A stretch of 64,000 nt of DNA from Frankia casuarinae (GTDB taxonomy: Bacteria; Actinomycetota; Actinomycetes; Frankiales; Frankiaceae). The DNA is taken from the NCBI RefSeq assembly GCF_000013345.1, contig NC_007777.1, forward strand, positions 186,001-250,000, given 5' to 3'. Below the pieces are notes generated by a model, which saw only the letters and a program-made list of their open reading frames with translations, was not told where the DNA came from and searched no databases. Position 1 is the first letter of the stretch; each line of letters starts with the position of its first letter. A program made the position numbers and the translations under genes. Shown one piece after another: positions 42,557 to 52,148 of this stretch.

Positions 42557-45500
42557 TGGCCGACTACCACGAGGTCGTCTTCGAGTCCGAGATCTGCGCG
42601 TACCTGGAGGCTCATGGGTGGCTGTACTCGGCGGGCGACTCCGGGTATGACCGTGAGCGGGCGCTCTTCCCCGCGGATGTGTTCGGCTGGTTGGAGGAGA
42701 CTCAGCCGGCGGCGTACGGGAAGGCGTTGAAGGCGGCCGGGTCGGCGGCGAAGTTCCTCGATGTGCTGGCCACGGCGCTCGACAGGCCGCTGGAGCACGG
42801 CGGCGGGACGTTGAACATCCTGCGCAACGGGGTCGTCTACATCGGTGGTGGCCGGTTGAAGCTGGCGCAGTTCCGGCCGGAGACCAGCCTGAACGCGACG
42901 ACGGTGGCGCAGTATGCGGCGATGCGGGTGCGGGTGATGCGGCAGGTGCGCTTCTCCACCGCCGATCAGCGCAGCATCGACCTGGTGTTCTTCGTCAACG
43001 GGCTGCCGGTGGCGACGGTGGAGCTGAAGACGGACTTCACGCAGTCGCTGGACGAGGCGATCAGCCAGTACCGCAAGGACCGGCGCCCGGTCACCAACGG
43101 CCGGGCGGAGCCGTTGCTGTCGTTCGGGCATCGGGCGCTGGTGCACTTCGCGGTCTCCAACGACCTGGCGGCGATGACCACCAGGTTGGAGGGGGAGAAG
43201 ACGCACTTTTTGCCGTTCAACATCGGCCACGACGGCGGGGCGGGGAACCCGCCAGGTGCCGAGGGGCGGTCGGCGACGGCGTACCTGTGGGAGCGGGTCT
43301 GGGAGAAGGACGCCTGGCTCACCATCGTCGGGCGGCTGATGATCGTGGAGACCCGGGAGGAGTGGGACGTCGCGACGGGGACGTCGGTGCGACGTACCAG
43401 CATGCTCTTCCCGCGGTTCCACCAGTGGGAGGCCGTGACGACCATCGTCGACGCCGTACGCGAGGAGGGCGTCGGCCACCGGTACCTGATCGAGCACTCG
43501 GCCGGGTCGGGGAAGACGAACACGATCGCCTGGACCGCACACCGGCTGGCGCGGCTGCACGTGGACGACGAGAAGGTCTTCGACACGGTCCTCGTGGTCG
43601 TGGACCGGACGGTGCTTGACGGGCAGCTTCAGGAGGCGATCCGGCAGATCGACGGGTCCGGCAGGATCGTGGCCACGATCAGCCCGGAGGACGTCCGCAA
43701 GGCCGGCGCGACGTCGAAGTCCGGGCTGCTGGCCGCCGCGCTGCGGAACGGCGAGCTGATCATCGCGGTGACGGTGCAGACGTTCCCGTTCGCGATGGAC
43801 GAGATCCAGGCGGACAAGGGGCTGACGGGCAGGAAGTTCGCCGTGATCGCCGACGAGGCGCACTCGTCGCAGTCCGGCAGGATCTCCTCCCAGCTGAAAG
43901 CCGTGCTCACCGCCGAGGAGATCAAGGACCTCGCCGACGGCGGCGAGGTCGCCCTGGAATCGCTTCTGGCGGCGCGGATGAGCGAGCGGGCCGACTCGCC
44001 GAACATCTCCTACTTCGCGTTCACCGCGACCCCGAAGGCCAAGACGCTGGAGATGTTCGGGCGGAAGGGGCCGGACGGGAAGCCGGTCGAGTTCCACCTG
44101 TACTCGATGCGGCAGGCGATCGAGGAGGGGTACATCCTCGACGTTCTGCGTGGCTATCAGTCGTACGACACCGCGCTGAAGATCGCCGGTAAGGCCACCG
44201 CCGACAGCGAAGTCGAGGAAAGCGCCGCGCGTAAGGGGCTGATGCGGTGGGTGAAGCTGCACCCGACCAACATCAGCCAGAAAGTCCAGATCATCGTCGA
44301 GCACTTCCACGCCAACGTCGCCCACCTGCTGGAGGGCAGGGCGAAGGCGATGGTCGTCACCGACTCGCGCAAGGCCGCGGTGAAGTACAAGAAGGCGATC
44401 GACGCCTACATCGCTCGCCGGGTCGCGGAGGATCCGTCGTACACCTACCGCACGCTGGTCGCCTTCTCCGGGTCGGTGACGATGGACGAGAACGAGGTGT
44501 GGACCTCGGAGTGGGGGCCGGTGCCGGCGGAGGACGTCGAGTTCACCGAGACCAACCTCAACCCCGGCGCCGGCGCGGACCTGGCCGCGGCGTTCAAGGG
44601 CGGGACCTACACGATCATGCTGGTGGCCAACAAGTTCCAGACCGGCTTCGACCAGCCGCTGCTCTCGGCGATGTACGTCGACAAGAAGCTCTCCGGGGTC
44701 ACCGCCGTGCAGACGCTCTCCCGGCTCAACCGCACCCACCGCACCGCGGGCGGGGAGATCAAGCGCACGACGTTCGTCCTCGACTTCGTGAACACGCCCG
44801 ACGACATCCGGGCCGCGTTCGAGCCGTACTTCACCGGTGCGACCCTGGAGACCGAGACCGACCCGTACGTCGTCGCCCACCTCGCCGCCAAGCTCGCCCA
44901 GACGGGGATCTACACCGCCGACCAGGTACGGAACGTCGCCGAGTTGTGGGTGAAGCGGAAGGGTAACAACGCGCTCTCGGCCGCGATCGCTCCGGCGAAG
45001 CACGAGTTCGCGAGCCGCTACGCCGCCGCGATCGAGGCCGATGACAAGGTCACGCTCAGCACCCTCGACCTGTTCCGTCAGGACGTCTCCACCTACGTCC
45101 GGCTCTACGACTTCATGAGCCAGATCGTCGACTACGGCGACCCGCACCTGGAGATGCTCTCCATCTTCCTACGCCTCCTGGAGAAGGTCATCGCCGACTC
45201 CTCCTGGGCCGCCGAGGTCGACCTCTCCGACGTCGTCCTGGTCGGGGTCAGACACGAGAAGCGGATCGCCGTCGACATCTCGCTGACCGGCGACGGCGAG
45301 CTCAAGGGAATCAGCGCCGCCGGAACCGGCGCCCGCAAGGAGCCCAGGTACGTCGCGCTCCAGGTCGTGATCGACAAGATGAACGACCTCTTCGGCGCCG
45401 AGTCCTTCACCGAGTCGCAGATCCGCGAGTTCGTCGACGGCCTGGTCCAGCGACTCCTCGCCTACCCCGACCTCGTCAGGCAGACCCAGGTCAACTCGAA

Positions 45501-45681
45501 GAAGCAGTTCATGGACTCCGACGACTTCAAGGCCGTCGTCACCGAGGCCGTCCTCGACAACCAGGAAGCCCACAACACCATGGCCGACTACTTCTTCAGC
45601 GACGGCCCTGGGATCAACAGCGTCATCCTTGCCCTCGCGGACGCCTTCTACGAGGTCGCCACGTCACAGGAGACCGACTGA
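42556..45681 (+). CDS. hsdR: Type I restriction endonuclease/translocase subunit
   Basis: A 1041-aa protein of usual length. The N-terminal nuclease has 'IDLVFFVNGLPVATVELKTD' (PD-(D/E)xK Lys in ELK, about 156-158). The SF2 motor shows Walker A 'HSAGSGKTNTIAW' (316-321 for AGSGKT), motif II 'DEAH' (433-436), motif III 'YFAFTATPKAKT', and motif VI in 'ALQTLSRLNRTHR'-type sequence ('VQTLSRLNRTHRTAGG'). A C-terminal helical domain contacts the methylase. It translocates unmethylated DNA and cuts it at a distance. The gene is intact and coupled to hsdS. The 45682-46702 gap downstream has no convincing gene. Confidence 0.95.
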   Translation: MADYHEVVFESEICAYLEAHGWLYSAGDSGYDRERALFPADVFGWLEETQPAAYGKALKAAGSAAKFLDVLATALDRPLEHGGGTLNILRNGVVYIGGGRLKLAQFRPETSLNATTVAQYAAMRVRVMRQVRFSTADQRSIDLVFFVNGLPVATVELKTDFTQSLDEAISQYRKDRRPVTNGRAEPLLSFGHRALVHFAVSNDLAAMTTRLEGEKTHFLPFNIGHDGGAGNPPGAEGRSATAYLWERVWEKDAWLTIVGRLMIVETREEWDVATGTSVRRTSMLFPRFHQWEAVTTIVDAVREEGVGHRYLIEHSAGSGKTNTIAWTAHRLARLHVDDEKVFDTVLVVVDRTVLDGQLQEAIRQIDGSGRIVATISPEDVRKAGATSKSGLLAAALRNGELIIAVTVQTFPFAMDEIQADKGLTGRKFAVIADEAHSSQSGRISSQLKAVLTAEEIKDLADGGEVALESLLAARMSERADSPNISYFAFTATPKAKTLEMFGRKGPDGKPVEFHLYSMRQAIEEGYILDVLRGYQSYDTALKIAGKATADSEVEESAARKGLMRWVKLHPTNISQKVQIIVEHFHANVAHLLEGRAKAMVVTDSRKAAVKYKKAIDAYIARRVAEDPSYTYRTLVAFSGSVTMDENEVWTSEWGPVPAEDVEFTETNLNPGAGADLAAAFKGGTYTIMLVANKFQTGFDQPLLSAMYVDKKLSGVTAVQTLSRLNRTHRTAGGEIKRTTFVLDFVNTPDDIRAAFEPYFTGATLETETDPYVVAHLAAKLAQTGIYTADQVRNVAELWVKRKGNNALSAAIAPAKHEFASRYAAAIEADDKVTLSTLDLFRQDVSTYVRLYDFMSQIVDYGDPHLEMLSIFLRLLEKVIADSSWAAEVDLSDVVLVGVRHEKRIAVDISLTGDGELKGISAAGTGARKEPRYVALQVVIDKMNDLFGAESFTESQIREFVDGLVQRLLAYPDLVRQTQVNSKKQFMDSDDFKAVVTEAVLDNQEAHNTMADYFFSDGPGINSVILALADAFYEVATSQETD

Positions 45682-46702
45682 CAGAATGTCCGGTCAGGGG
45701 CGCTTTCGTCCCTCGGGAAATCGGCCTGCTCCGAGCCACCGGCATCAGTCGGGTCACGGCGTCCAAAGCGTCGGCATGGCCGTCGCGAGATGACCGAACG
45801 CCGCCTACAGAAACCCGATCACCGGATCCTGGCCCTCTGCCTCCGAAGACCGTGACCTACCGAAACCGGTCCCTCACCGCGCCAGTATAGCGGCGCTCCA
45901 GAGCCCATAGGCGCGGGTCTCGCGCCGGATCCGCCAGCACCCGTCGTGACCGGCCACCGAGCCCTGGGCGCGCTGCGTCGATCATGCGTGCCTGAGCAAG
46001 GGCGTACTCGGCGGGGCGCCACCGGAACCGGTCATGTTCAGCCCGAGGCCGAGCTCGCCTTGCCCGGCCGAGAGTGGTTGGTCCGTGACGGGGCAGGGCG
46101 CTGGCTTGGACCATCTCAGGGTGGGTAGGAGACTCATGCCAGCGTGATGGCTACTCAAGATCCACGGTCACGCGGCGCAGGCGCTCGGGTGTGCACCTCG
46201 TGAACCCGGACGACGAACCAGCACCCGGCAGCCGCCGGCACCCCGGGACACACAGAGTGCCCGTGACCTGCACGAACACACACATGACGGCACTATGCGA
46301 TACTAGACGGCAGGCTGTCCTACGGGCTTTTAACCGGCGGGTTTCCCGCCCTGCAGCTGCCGCGAACCTTGAACGATATTGGTTTGGCCTGCATCGTTCG
46401 AAAAATTGACCCTCCGGCGCGGGTCCGTCGGGCCGCGCGTGTGCTCGATGTGTGCTCATTGTGTCGTCACCCGCTAAACGATCTCCGTTTGTCGCGCTGC
46501 GTCGCGGGCGAACCCGGCCGCCGGGAGAGGCGGGCTCGCGGCGATGTACCAGATGATTTTGATCGCTATGGCGGGCCAGTGCTGCTATGTCGGAGATCAA
46601 CAAGCCGAGAAGTCCTGATATCTGACTATGCCTGCGGTCGCGCGGTCGGCTCCGACGCACGAGTCTTGTCAACGGTTTCCGAAAACTGGATCTGGATCTG
46701 GC
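45682..46702. other. Gene-free interval downstream of hsdR
   Basis: About 1 kb with mixed base composition (the part after about 46270 is AT-richer). Only short frames without family features are present on either strand. A short perfect stem-loop, GGCGGG-TTT-CCCGCC, lies at 46336-46350. I see nothing else that can be named. Confidence 0.5.
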
Positions 46703-48961
46703 TCAGCCACCCCGGGCGCGCTGGACGCCCCGGCCCCCGGCACCGCCACCGCCCCCACCCGCGCCGAACAGCCCGCCCCCGCCGCTCAGAGCTCCGCCTC
46801 TGGTGGACGATGAGTTCGTGCGTGCCGACGGCAGCGCCGCGTGCAGGTCGGCGAGGATGACCTGGTTACCGGCGGTGAGGCCGGACGTCACCTCGGTCCG
46901 GTCGGCCCCCACCGCCCCGGTGGTCACCCGGACGGTCACCGCCTTGCCCTTCCGCAGGACCGAGACCGTGCTCAGCCCGCCGACCCGGTGCACCGCCGAG
47001 GTCGGCACGGTCAGCATGTTCCGGACCTCCCGTACCACGATCGACACGGTCGCGCCGGTGCCGTCGAAGAGCTTCGTCCGCGTCGCCGCCAGTGCGATCT
47101 TGACGGGGTAGGTCGTGGTCGACCCGGTTGTGCTGTTCAGGACGCCGATCGAGGAGACGGTGCCGGTCAGCGGCGTCGACACGCCGTCGACGGTGACGTC
47201 GGCCCGGTCGCCGGGCCGCACCAGGTCCACGGCGGACAGCGGGACCGTGGTGACGACCTGCTTGCCACCGGCGCCGAGCACGGTGATGGCGTTGGTGCTG
47301 GAGAACGCGCCGACGGTCATCCCGGGTGAGATCGAGACGGCGGCCACCGTCCCGGTGACGGGGCTGGTCAGGGTCGTCTCCGCCAGGTTCTGCTGGGCCA
47401 GCGCCACCTGCGCGACAGCCGCGTCGATGGCGGCCTGGTCGGCCGCGAGCTGCTCGGCGGTGACGACCCTGGCCGCCCGGCTGGACGTACCGCCGCTGGA
47501 CGTACCGCCGCTGGACGTACCGCCGCTGGACGTACCGCCGCCCACGCTGCGGGACGATCCCGCCGAGCTTCCGGAGCGGACGGTCGATCCTCCACCGGAG
47601 GAGCTGGGGGCGGGACCGTGGCTGGGGGCGGGAGCCGGCCCACCCGTCGCACCTGGCACCCACGGGGCCGGCGCGCTCAGCGGACGGGCGCTCGAAGTGG
47701 CTGGTTGGGTTGGTTGGGTTGGTTGGGTTGGTTGGGCTGGTTCGGTCGGGATGGCCGAGGCGGCCGGAGCTGTCGGAACGCCGGCTGTCGGAACGCCGGC
47801 CGTGCCGAGGTCGCGGACCGCAGCGTCCAGGTTCAGTTTGGCGGCGGCGAGTTGGGACACCAGCGTGGCCAGGTCCGACGGCTGTGACGGCCCTGGCGAT
47901 GTGCTGTACCTGGCGACGAGGGCACCGATCGCGTGCTGGCACTGGAGGGCGTCAACGGAACCGGTCGGGTCGGGATCCTCGATCTTCACCGTGTACGGCG
48001 TGCCCGCGTCTAGACCGGTGAAGGCATAGGAACCGGTCACGGAGGCGACCACGGCGCCGTCCCGGAGCAGAGTGATCGCGTCGTCGGCGCCGGCGGTCCC
48101 GCTGATCTTCCCGGTGGCGTCCGACGGGGCGGCGAGGACCGGCGTCGTCGTGTACGTGATCGGCGCGCGGGGCGGCCCGGCGACCACCACGCAGCCTCCG
48201 CCGGGGGACGTCAGCTTCCCGAGATCGGCGCCGAGGCCGGCCAGCACGCTGTCGAGGGACGACTGGGCATTCTCGACGTCCTGCTGCGCTGTGGTGACCG
48301 CCGTCAGGAGGGTGCCCGGCTCCGTCGTCCCGTTGTCCGTCGTCCCGGCTGGAGCCGCCGCCGGGGTCGGCGCCGGGGAGCGTCCGGTCGAGGAACTGAT
48401 CAGTTCGATGCCGGCGGACGACGAGCCGCCCCGGAACGAGCTGCCCGTCACGTCTGCCAGGGAGGTGGCCACGGCCCCCGCCGCTGTGAACGTGCCCGGG
48501 CCCGTCCCCGAAGCGGTCGCCGACGAGGTCTGGCCCGACTCGTCCGCGGTCAGTGCCAGCCGCGCGTTCGCCAGCGTCGCGTTCGCCGCGTCCAGGGCTC
48601 GCCGCAGCGGCCCCGGGTCCAGGCCGGCCAGCGTCTGCCCGGCCGTGACCTGGTCACCGATCGCCACCGGCACGGCGGTCACCGTTCCGGCGACCGGAAA
48701 CGCCAGTGTCGCCTTGTTGACTGTGGCCACCGTTCCGACCGAGGTGAGGGCCTGGGTCACCGACGCCATGCTGGCGGTGGCCAGCCGGTAGGAGGGCCCC
48801 GGGCCCGCCGTGACCGCGAGCCCCGTTCCGACGCCGGTACCAGCCAACAGCACCGCTGCCGTGCCGCCCACCACGACCTTGCGGGGCCGACCCAACCGGC
48901 GGCGCGACGGCCGCGGCTTCTCCTCAGGCGCTGCCTTCTCGGACACTGCCCCTTCAGGCAT
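46703..48961 (-). CDS. HlyD/MacA-type membrane fusion protein with large low-complexity and Ig-like inserts
   Basis: About 752 aa from the ATG at 48961, which overlaps the preceding gene's stop; the frame is open to 49006. One N-terminal membrane helix ('VVVGGTAAVLLAGTGVGTGL') is followed by a split biotinyl-lipoyl domain ('TLAFPVAGTVTAVPVAIGDQ' and 'LTSPVTGTVAAVSISPGMTV') and the C-terminal barrel ('NMLTVPTSAVHRVGGLSTVS'). In the hairpin region sit a beta-sandwich-like segment ('YAFTGLDAGTPYTVKIEDPD') and PTQPTQ and GGTSS repeats (DNA repeats near 47490-47545 and 47700-47745). At roughly twice the usual length, it is an unusual adaptor for the MacB-like transporter upstream. Confidence 0.85.
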   Translation of the reverse strand: MPEGAVSEKAAPEEKPRPSRRRLGRPRKVVVGGTAAVLLAGTGVGTGLAVTAGPGPSYRLATASMASVTQALTSVGTVATVNKATLAFPVAGTVTAVPVAIGDQVTAGQTLAGLDPGPLRRALDAANATLANARLALTADESGQTSSATASGTGPGTFTAAGAVATSLADVTGSSFRGGSSSAGIELISSSTGRSPAPTPAAAPAGTTDNGTTEPGTLLTAVTTAQQDVENAQSSLDSVLAGLGADLGKLTSPGGGCVVVAGPPRAPITYTTTPVLAAPSDATGKISGTAGADDAITLLRDGAVVASVTGSYAFTGLDAGTPYTVKIEDPDPTGSVDALQCQHAIGALVARYSTSPGPSQPSDLATLVSQLAAAKLNLDAAVRDLGTAGVPTAGVPTAPAASAIPTEPAQPTQPTQPTQPATSSARPLSAPAPWVPGATGGPAPAPSHGPAPSSSGGGSTVRSGSSAGSSRSVGGGTSSGGTSSGGTSSGGTSSRAARVVTAEQLAADQAAIDAAVAQVALAQQNLAETTLTSPVTGTVAAVSISPGMTVGAFSSTNAITVLGAGGKQVVTTVPLSAVDLVRPGDRADVTVDGVSTPLTGTVSSIGVLNSTTGSTTTYPVKIALAATRTKLFDGTGATVSIVVREVRNMLTVPTSAVHRVGGLSTVSVLRKGKAVTVRVTTGAVGADRTEVTSGLTAGNQVILADLHAALPSARTNSSSTRGGALSGGGGLFGAGGGGGGAGGRGVQRARGG
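47490..47745. repeat. Two coding minisatellites in the fusion-protein gene
   Basis: GGACGTACCGCCGCT (15 bp) is repeated four times near 47487-47541, and a GGTTGGGTT-type repeat of 9 bp near 47700-47742 encodes PTQPTQ. The second has runs of G that could fold as a quadruplex on the plus strand. Confidence 0.8.
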
Positions 48962-50012
48962 TTGTGGACCCGGTGCGACCGGAGCCGGTGGCGCCGGAGC
49001 CCGCACTGCCGCCCCCCTGGCCGCCGAAGCCGCCGCCGCCGAAGCCGCCGCCGCCGAAGCCGCCGCCGCCGAAGCCGCCGCCGCCGAAGCCGGCGGTGCA
49101 GCGGCCGTTCGTCTTCGGGCTCAGCGTGATGTGGGTCGCCGTGACGGCGCCAGTGTCGTCGGTCTGGCCGTTCGCGGTCGCGCACTGCCCGACGGCCAGT
49201 GCCTTGGCCGCCGCGGTGACCGACTGGGTGTACCTGGTGTCCCCGTTGACCTGCGCAGTGTAGGTGATGGCTGCCCCGCTGCCGCTGCCGCTGCCGCTGC
49301 CGCTGCCGGTGACGGTGATGGTCGAGCCGGACACCGAGGCCACCTTGCCCTCCGCGCGCGCGCCGAATTCGTCTCGGAAGCCTCCCGGCCCTCGGGTGCC
49401 CAGCGAGCGCGGACGCGGGCTGCCGCTCGGCCGGGGCTGGCCGGTCGGCCGTCGCCCGGCGGTCGGCTGTGTGCAGGCGTCCCCGACCGGCTGGCTGATC
49501 AGCACCGTCGTGGCGGTGAACGAGGTGGGCCTCGGCCTGGGGCTGGGCGCCGCCGAGTCCGGCGTGCCACCGGTGCCGCCCGCGCCGCCGGCCGGCGAAC
49601 CGGATGCCCCGTTCCCGGTCGGCACGTCGGCGGCGAAGACGCACACCCCTGGCCTGACGTCGGCGAGGGTCGCGGCGATGATCTGGGTGAACGTGGTCGT
49701 CCCGGTGAACTTCACCGTCACCTGCCCCGACGGCTGGCTCTGGACCTCGATGCTGCCGGAGCTGGCGCTGGCGGCGTCGACCTCGGCGATGGTGCCGAAC
49801 GCGGCCGGGCCGCCGGCGCCGGATCCACGGCCCCCCTGACTGGGCGGGCCGCCCGGCTGGCCGGTGCTCGGACTGCCCTGTGCCGACGCCGCGGTCGAAG
49901 AGCCACCGCAGCCGGCGAGCGCCGCGACCAGCATGGTCGTGGCGGCGGCGAGGGCGAGCCGCGTCGGGCGGCCGCCGGTCAGGGACCTGGTGAGCGGTGC
50001 TTGACCAGTCAA
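48954..50012 (-). CDS. Lipoprotein with two DUF5666-like domains and FGGGG tail repeats
   Basis: 352 aa. The signal peptide ends in a lipobox ('TTMLVAALAGCGGSSTA'). Two beta-barrel-like domains with the DUF5666 pattern follow: 'GTIAEVDAASASSGSIEVQS' and 'GKVASVSGSTITVTGSGSG' with 'VGQCATANGQTDDTGAVTAT'. Between them lies a Pro/Arg-rich linker. The C-terminus is FGGGG repeated four times (15-bp DNA units near 49025-49088). It is co-directional with, and between, the MacB-like permease gene and the second fusion-protein gene. It may be an extracytoplasmic accessory of the exporter or its cargo. Confidence 0.75.
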   Translation of the reverse strand: MTGQAPLTRSLTGGRPTRLALAAATTMLVAALAGCGGSSTAASAQGSPSTGQPGGPPSQGGRGSGAGGPAAFGTIAEVDAASASSGSIEVQSQPSGQVTVKFTGTTTFTQIIAATLADVRPGVCVFAADVPTGNGASGSPAGGAGGTGGTPDSAAPSPRPRPTSFTATTVLISQPVGDACTQPTAGRRPTGQPRPSGSPRPRSLGTRGPGGFRDEFGARAEGKVASVSGSTITVTGSGSGSGSGSGAAITYTAQVNGDTRYTQSVTAAAKALAVGQCATANGQTDDTGAVTATHITLSPKTNGRCTAGFGGGGFGGGGFGGGGFGGGGFGGQGGGSAGSGATGSGRTGSTNA

Positions 50013-50037
50013 GATCTCGATCCTCGTCCTGGGATGG

Positions 50038-51273
50038 CTACTCGCTGCGGAGTGCGTCGATGGGAGCCAGCCGGGCGGCCCGGCTAGCGGGGTAGACGCC
50101 GAAGGCGATACCGATGGCGACGGCCACGGCGATCGCGCCGAGCACCGCCCACCACACGATCGCCACCGGGTTGTCGATGAAGTGCGGCAGCACCAGGGCG
50201 CCGGTGATGCCCAACAGCGCGCCGACCACCCCGCCGGCGAAGCTGAGCACGGACGCCTCGGCCAGGAACTGGCGTCGGATCGCCGCCGGTGGTGCGCCCA
50301 ACGCCTTGCGCAGCCCGATCTCGCGGGTGCGCTCGGTCACCGAGACCAGCATGATGTTCATCACGCCGATCCCGCCGACCAGCAGGGACAGTGCCGCGAT
50401 GCCGGCCAGCAGCACGGTGAGGGTCTTGCTCACCGAGGTCGCGGTGTCCAGCAGCGACTGCTGGCTGATGATCGTGAAGTCGGCGCTGGCCGGGTTGGCG
50501 ATGCCGTGCTGGTTCAGCAGCAGGTCGGTCGCCTCCTGATAGGCCGCTGAGAGCGTGGACGACGAACGTGCCTCGATGTAGATCGAGGAGACCGAGGTGC
50601 GGGTCGTCCCGCCGAACAGTCGGCTCGCCGCGGTGGACAGCGGCACGACCGCCTGGTCGTCGAGGTTGCTCGTGGTGTTCGAACCGGCCGGATCGAGCAC
50701 CCCGACCACCGTGAACGGAATGTTGTTGATCGTCACGCTCTGGTCGACCGGGTCGCGTCGGCCGAACAACTGCTCGGCGGTGTCCGAGGCGAGGACGGTC
50801 ACCGCCGCCGACTGGGCGTCGTCCGTGGTGGTGAGGAAACGGCCCTCGGCGAGGGTGCGGTTGCGCACCGGGCGCCAGGCCGCAGTCGTGCCGACCACCG
50901 TCGTCGTCCAGTTCGTGGCCCCGTTCACCAGCGTCAGTTGGCCCTGCTTGACCGGGGCGACCCCGACGATGTCCGGTGTGGAGACCGGTGACGACAATGC
51001 GGCCGCGTCCGTCATGGTCAGCGTCGAGGCGGAGCCGAACCCGCCGCGCAGGCCGGTGGTGGGGCTCGTCGAGCTGCCTGGCGAGACGATGAGCAGGTTG
51101 CTGCCCAGGGCACTGATCTGCGATCCGACCTTGTTCTGCGTGCCGACGCCGAGGCCCACGGTGAGCACCACCGCGGCGATCCCGATCAGGATGCCCAGCA
51201 CAGTCAGCCCGGAGCGCAGCCGGTGCGTGCGGATCGCGTCCCACCCGGTGCGCAGCGTCTCCAGCCAGCCCAT
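50038..51273 (-). CDS. MacB-like ABC transporter permease (FtsX-type)
   Basis: 411 aa. An N-terminal helix after 'RTHRLRSGLTVLGILIGIAA' is followed by a large extracytoplasmic MacB_PCD domain (about 45-260) and three C-terminal helices in the FtsX domain. That domain holds 'LLVGGIGVMNIMLVSVTERT', 'EIGLRKALGAPPAAIRRQF' and the closing 'YPASRAARLAPIDALRSE'. Such permeases act with a periplasmic adaptor to expel peptides or small molecules mechanically. Its start overlaps the ATPase stop, so the two genes are coupled. Together with the ATPase and adaptors it forms a complete MacAB-type exporter. Confidence 0.92.
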   Translation of the reverse strand: MGWLETLRTGWDAIRTHRLRSGLTVLGILIGIAAVVLTVGLGVGTQNKVGSQISALGSNLLIVSPGSSTSPTTGLRGGFGSASTLTMTDAAALSSPVSTPDIVGVAPVKQGQLTLVNGATNWTTTVVGTTAAWRPVRNRTLAEGRFLTTTDDAQSAAVTVLASDTAEQLFGRRDPVDQSVTINNIPFTVVGVLDPAGSNTTSNLDDQAVVPLSTAASRLFGGTTRTSVSSIYIEARSSSTLSAAYQEATDLLLNQHGIANPASADFTIISQQSLLDTATSVSKTLTVLLAGIAALSLLVGGIGVMNIMLVSVTERTREIGLRKALGAPPAAIRRQFLAEASVLSFAGGVVGALLGITGALVLPHFIDNPVAIVWWAVLGAIAVAVAIGIAFGVYPASRAARLAPIDALRSE

Positions 51274-52148
51274 CAGGATGCCGCCGTGTCGGACTCGACC
51301 AGGCCGTCCCGGATCCGCACGACCCGGTGCGCCCGGGCCGCCACGTCCAGCTCATGAGTGATCAGGACGATCGTCCGGCCCTGCTGGTGCAGCTCGTCGA
51401 GGAGGTCCAGCACGTCACCGGTGGCGGTGGAGTCCAGGTTTCCGGTCGGCTCGTCGGCCAGGATGAGCGACGGGTCGCCGACCAGCGCCCGGGCCATCGC
51501 GACGCGTTGCTGCTGGCCGCCGGACAGCTCGCCCGGCCGGTGCTCAACCCGGTCGGCGAGGCCGACCCGGTCGAGTGCCGCGACGGCCCGCGCCCGGCGG
51601 ACCTCGCGGCGCATCCCCCGGTAGGTCAGGGGCAGCTCGACGTTGCGCCACGCGGACAGCGACGGCAACAGGTTGAACTGCTGGAACACGAAGCCGATCC
51701 GGCGGTTGCGGATCTCGGCCAGGTCGGCCTCGCTCATCCCGCCGACGTCCTCCCCAGAGAGCCGGTAGCTGCCCGAGGTGAGCACGTCGAGGCAGCCGAT
51801 GATGTGCATCAGCGTCGACTTCCCGGACCCGGACGGCCCGACGATCGCGACGTACTCGCCGGTTCCGATCCGGGCCGAGACACCACGCAGCGCCGTGACG
51901 TCCAGCGATCCCGCCCGGTAGGACTTGGTCACCTGGTCCAGCTCGATGACAGGGGCGTTGACGACGAGGGTGTCGTTGTCCGAATACGGCGGGAGCGGCG
52001 TCGCCGGACCCGCCGTCCCTCCCGACCTTGCCTGCTCTTGCCCTGCCTGCTCTTGCCCTGCCTGCTCTTGTCCTGTCTGCTCTTGTCCTGCCGGTTCCTC
52101 CGGCGTCCAGGCCAGTTCGTTTTCCGTTGTCCCGACCACCTCAGCCAC
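51273..52148 (-). CDS. MacB/LolD-like ABC transporter ATP-binding protein
   Basis: About 291 aa from the GTG at 52148, which overlaps the stop of the upstream adaptor gene; the frame opens at 52229. An N-terminal tail of about 65 residues with GQEQA repeats (15-bp DNA units at 52030-52090) precedes the ATPase. Motifs: Walker A '[18 protein letters not shown]', Q-loop '[17 protein letters not shown]', signature '[15 protein letters not shown]', Walker B '[13 protein letters not shown]' and the H-loop '[10 protein letters not shown]'. The LolD/MacB class powers the FtsX-type permease encoded next. The repeat tail is not a family feature. Confidence 0.92.
   Translation of the reverse strand: MAEVVGTTENELAWTPEEPAGQEQTGQEQAGQEQAGQEQARSGGTAGPATPLPPYSDNDTLVVNAPVIELDQVTKSYRAGSLDVTALRGVSARIGTGEYVAIVGPSGSGKSTLMHIIGCLDVLTSGSYRLSGEDVGGMSEADLAEIRNRRIGFVFQQFNLLPSLSAWRNVELPLTYRGMRREVRRARAVAALDRVGLADRVEHRPGELSGGQQQRVAMARALVGDPSLILADEPTGNLDSTATGDVLDLLDELHQQGRTIVLITHELDVAARAHRVVRIRDGLVESDTAAS
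52030..52090. repeat. 15-bp coding repeat in the ABC ATPase gene
   Basis: Four units of the type CCTGCCTGCTCTTGC/T encode GQEQA/T repeats before the ATPase domain; all are in frame. Confidence 0.85.

Noticed and set aside
42418-45147. Open frame of 909 codons antisense to hsdR
   Set aside because: Same artefact of high third-position GC; no recognisable motif, and the sense strand is a full HsdR.
46336-46350. Short hairpin GGCGGG-TTT-CCCGCC as terminator of the exporter operon
   Set aside because: It is 350 bp past the last stop codon and only 6 bp long, so a function cannot be supported.
47700-47745. Telomere-like or regulatory G-quadruplex array
   Set aside because: The GGTTGGGTT units are in frame and encode PTQ repeats in the fusion protein. 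A quadruplex is possible but coding repetition explains the pattern.
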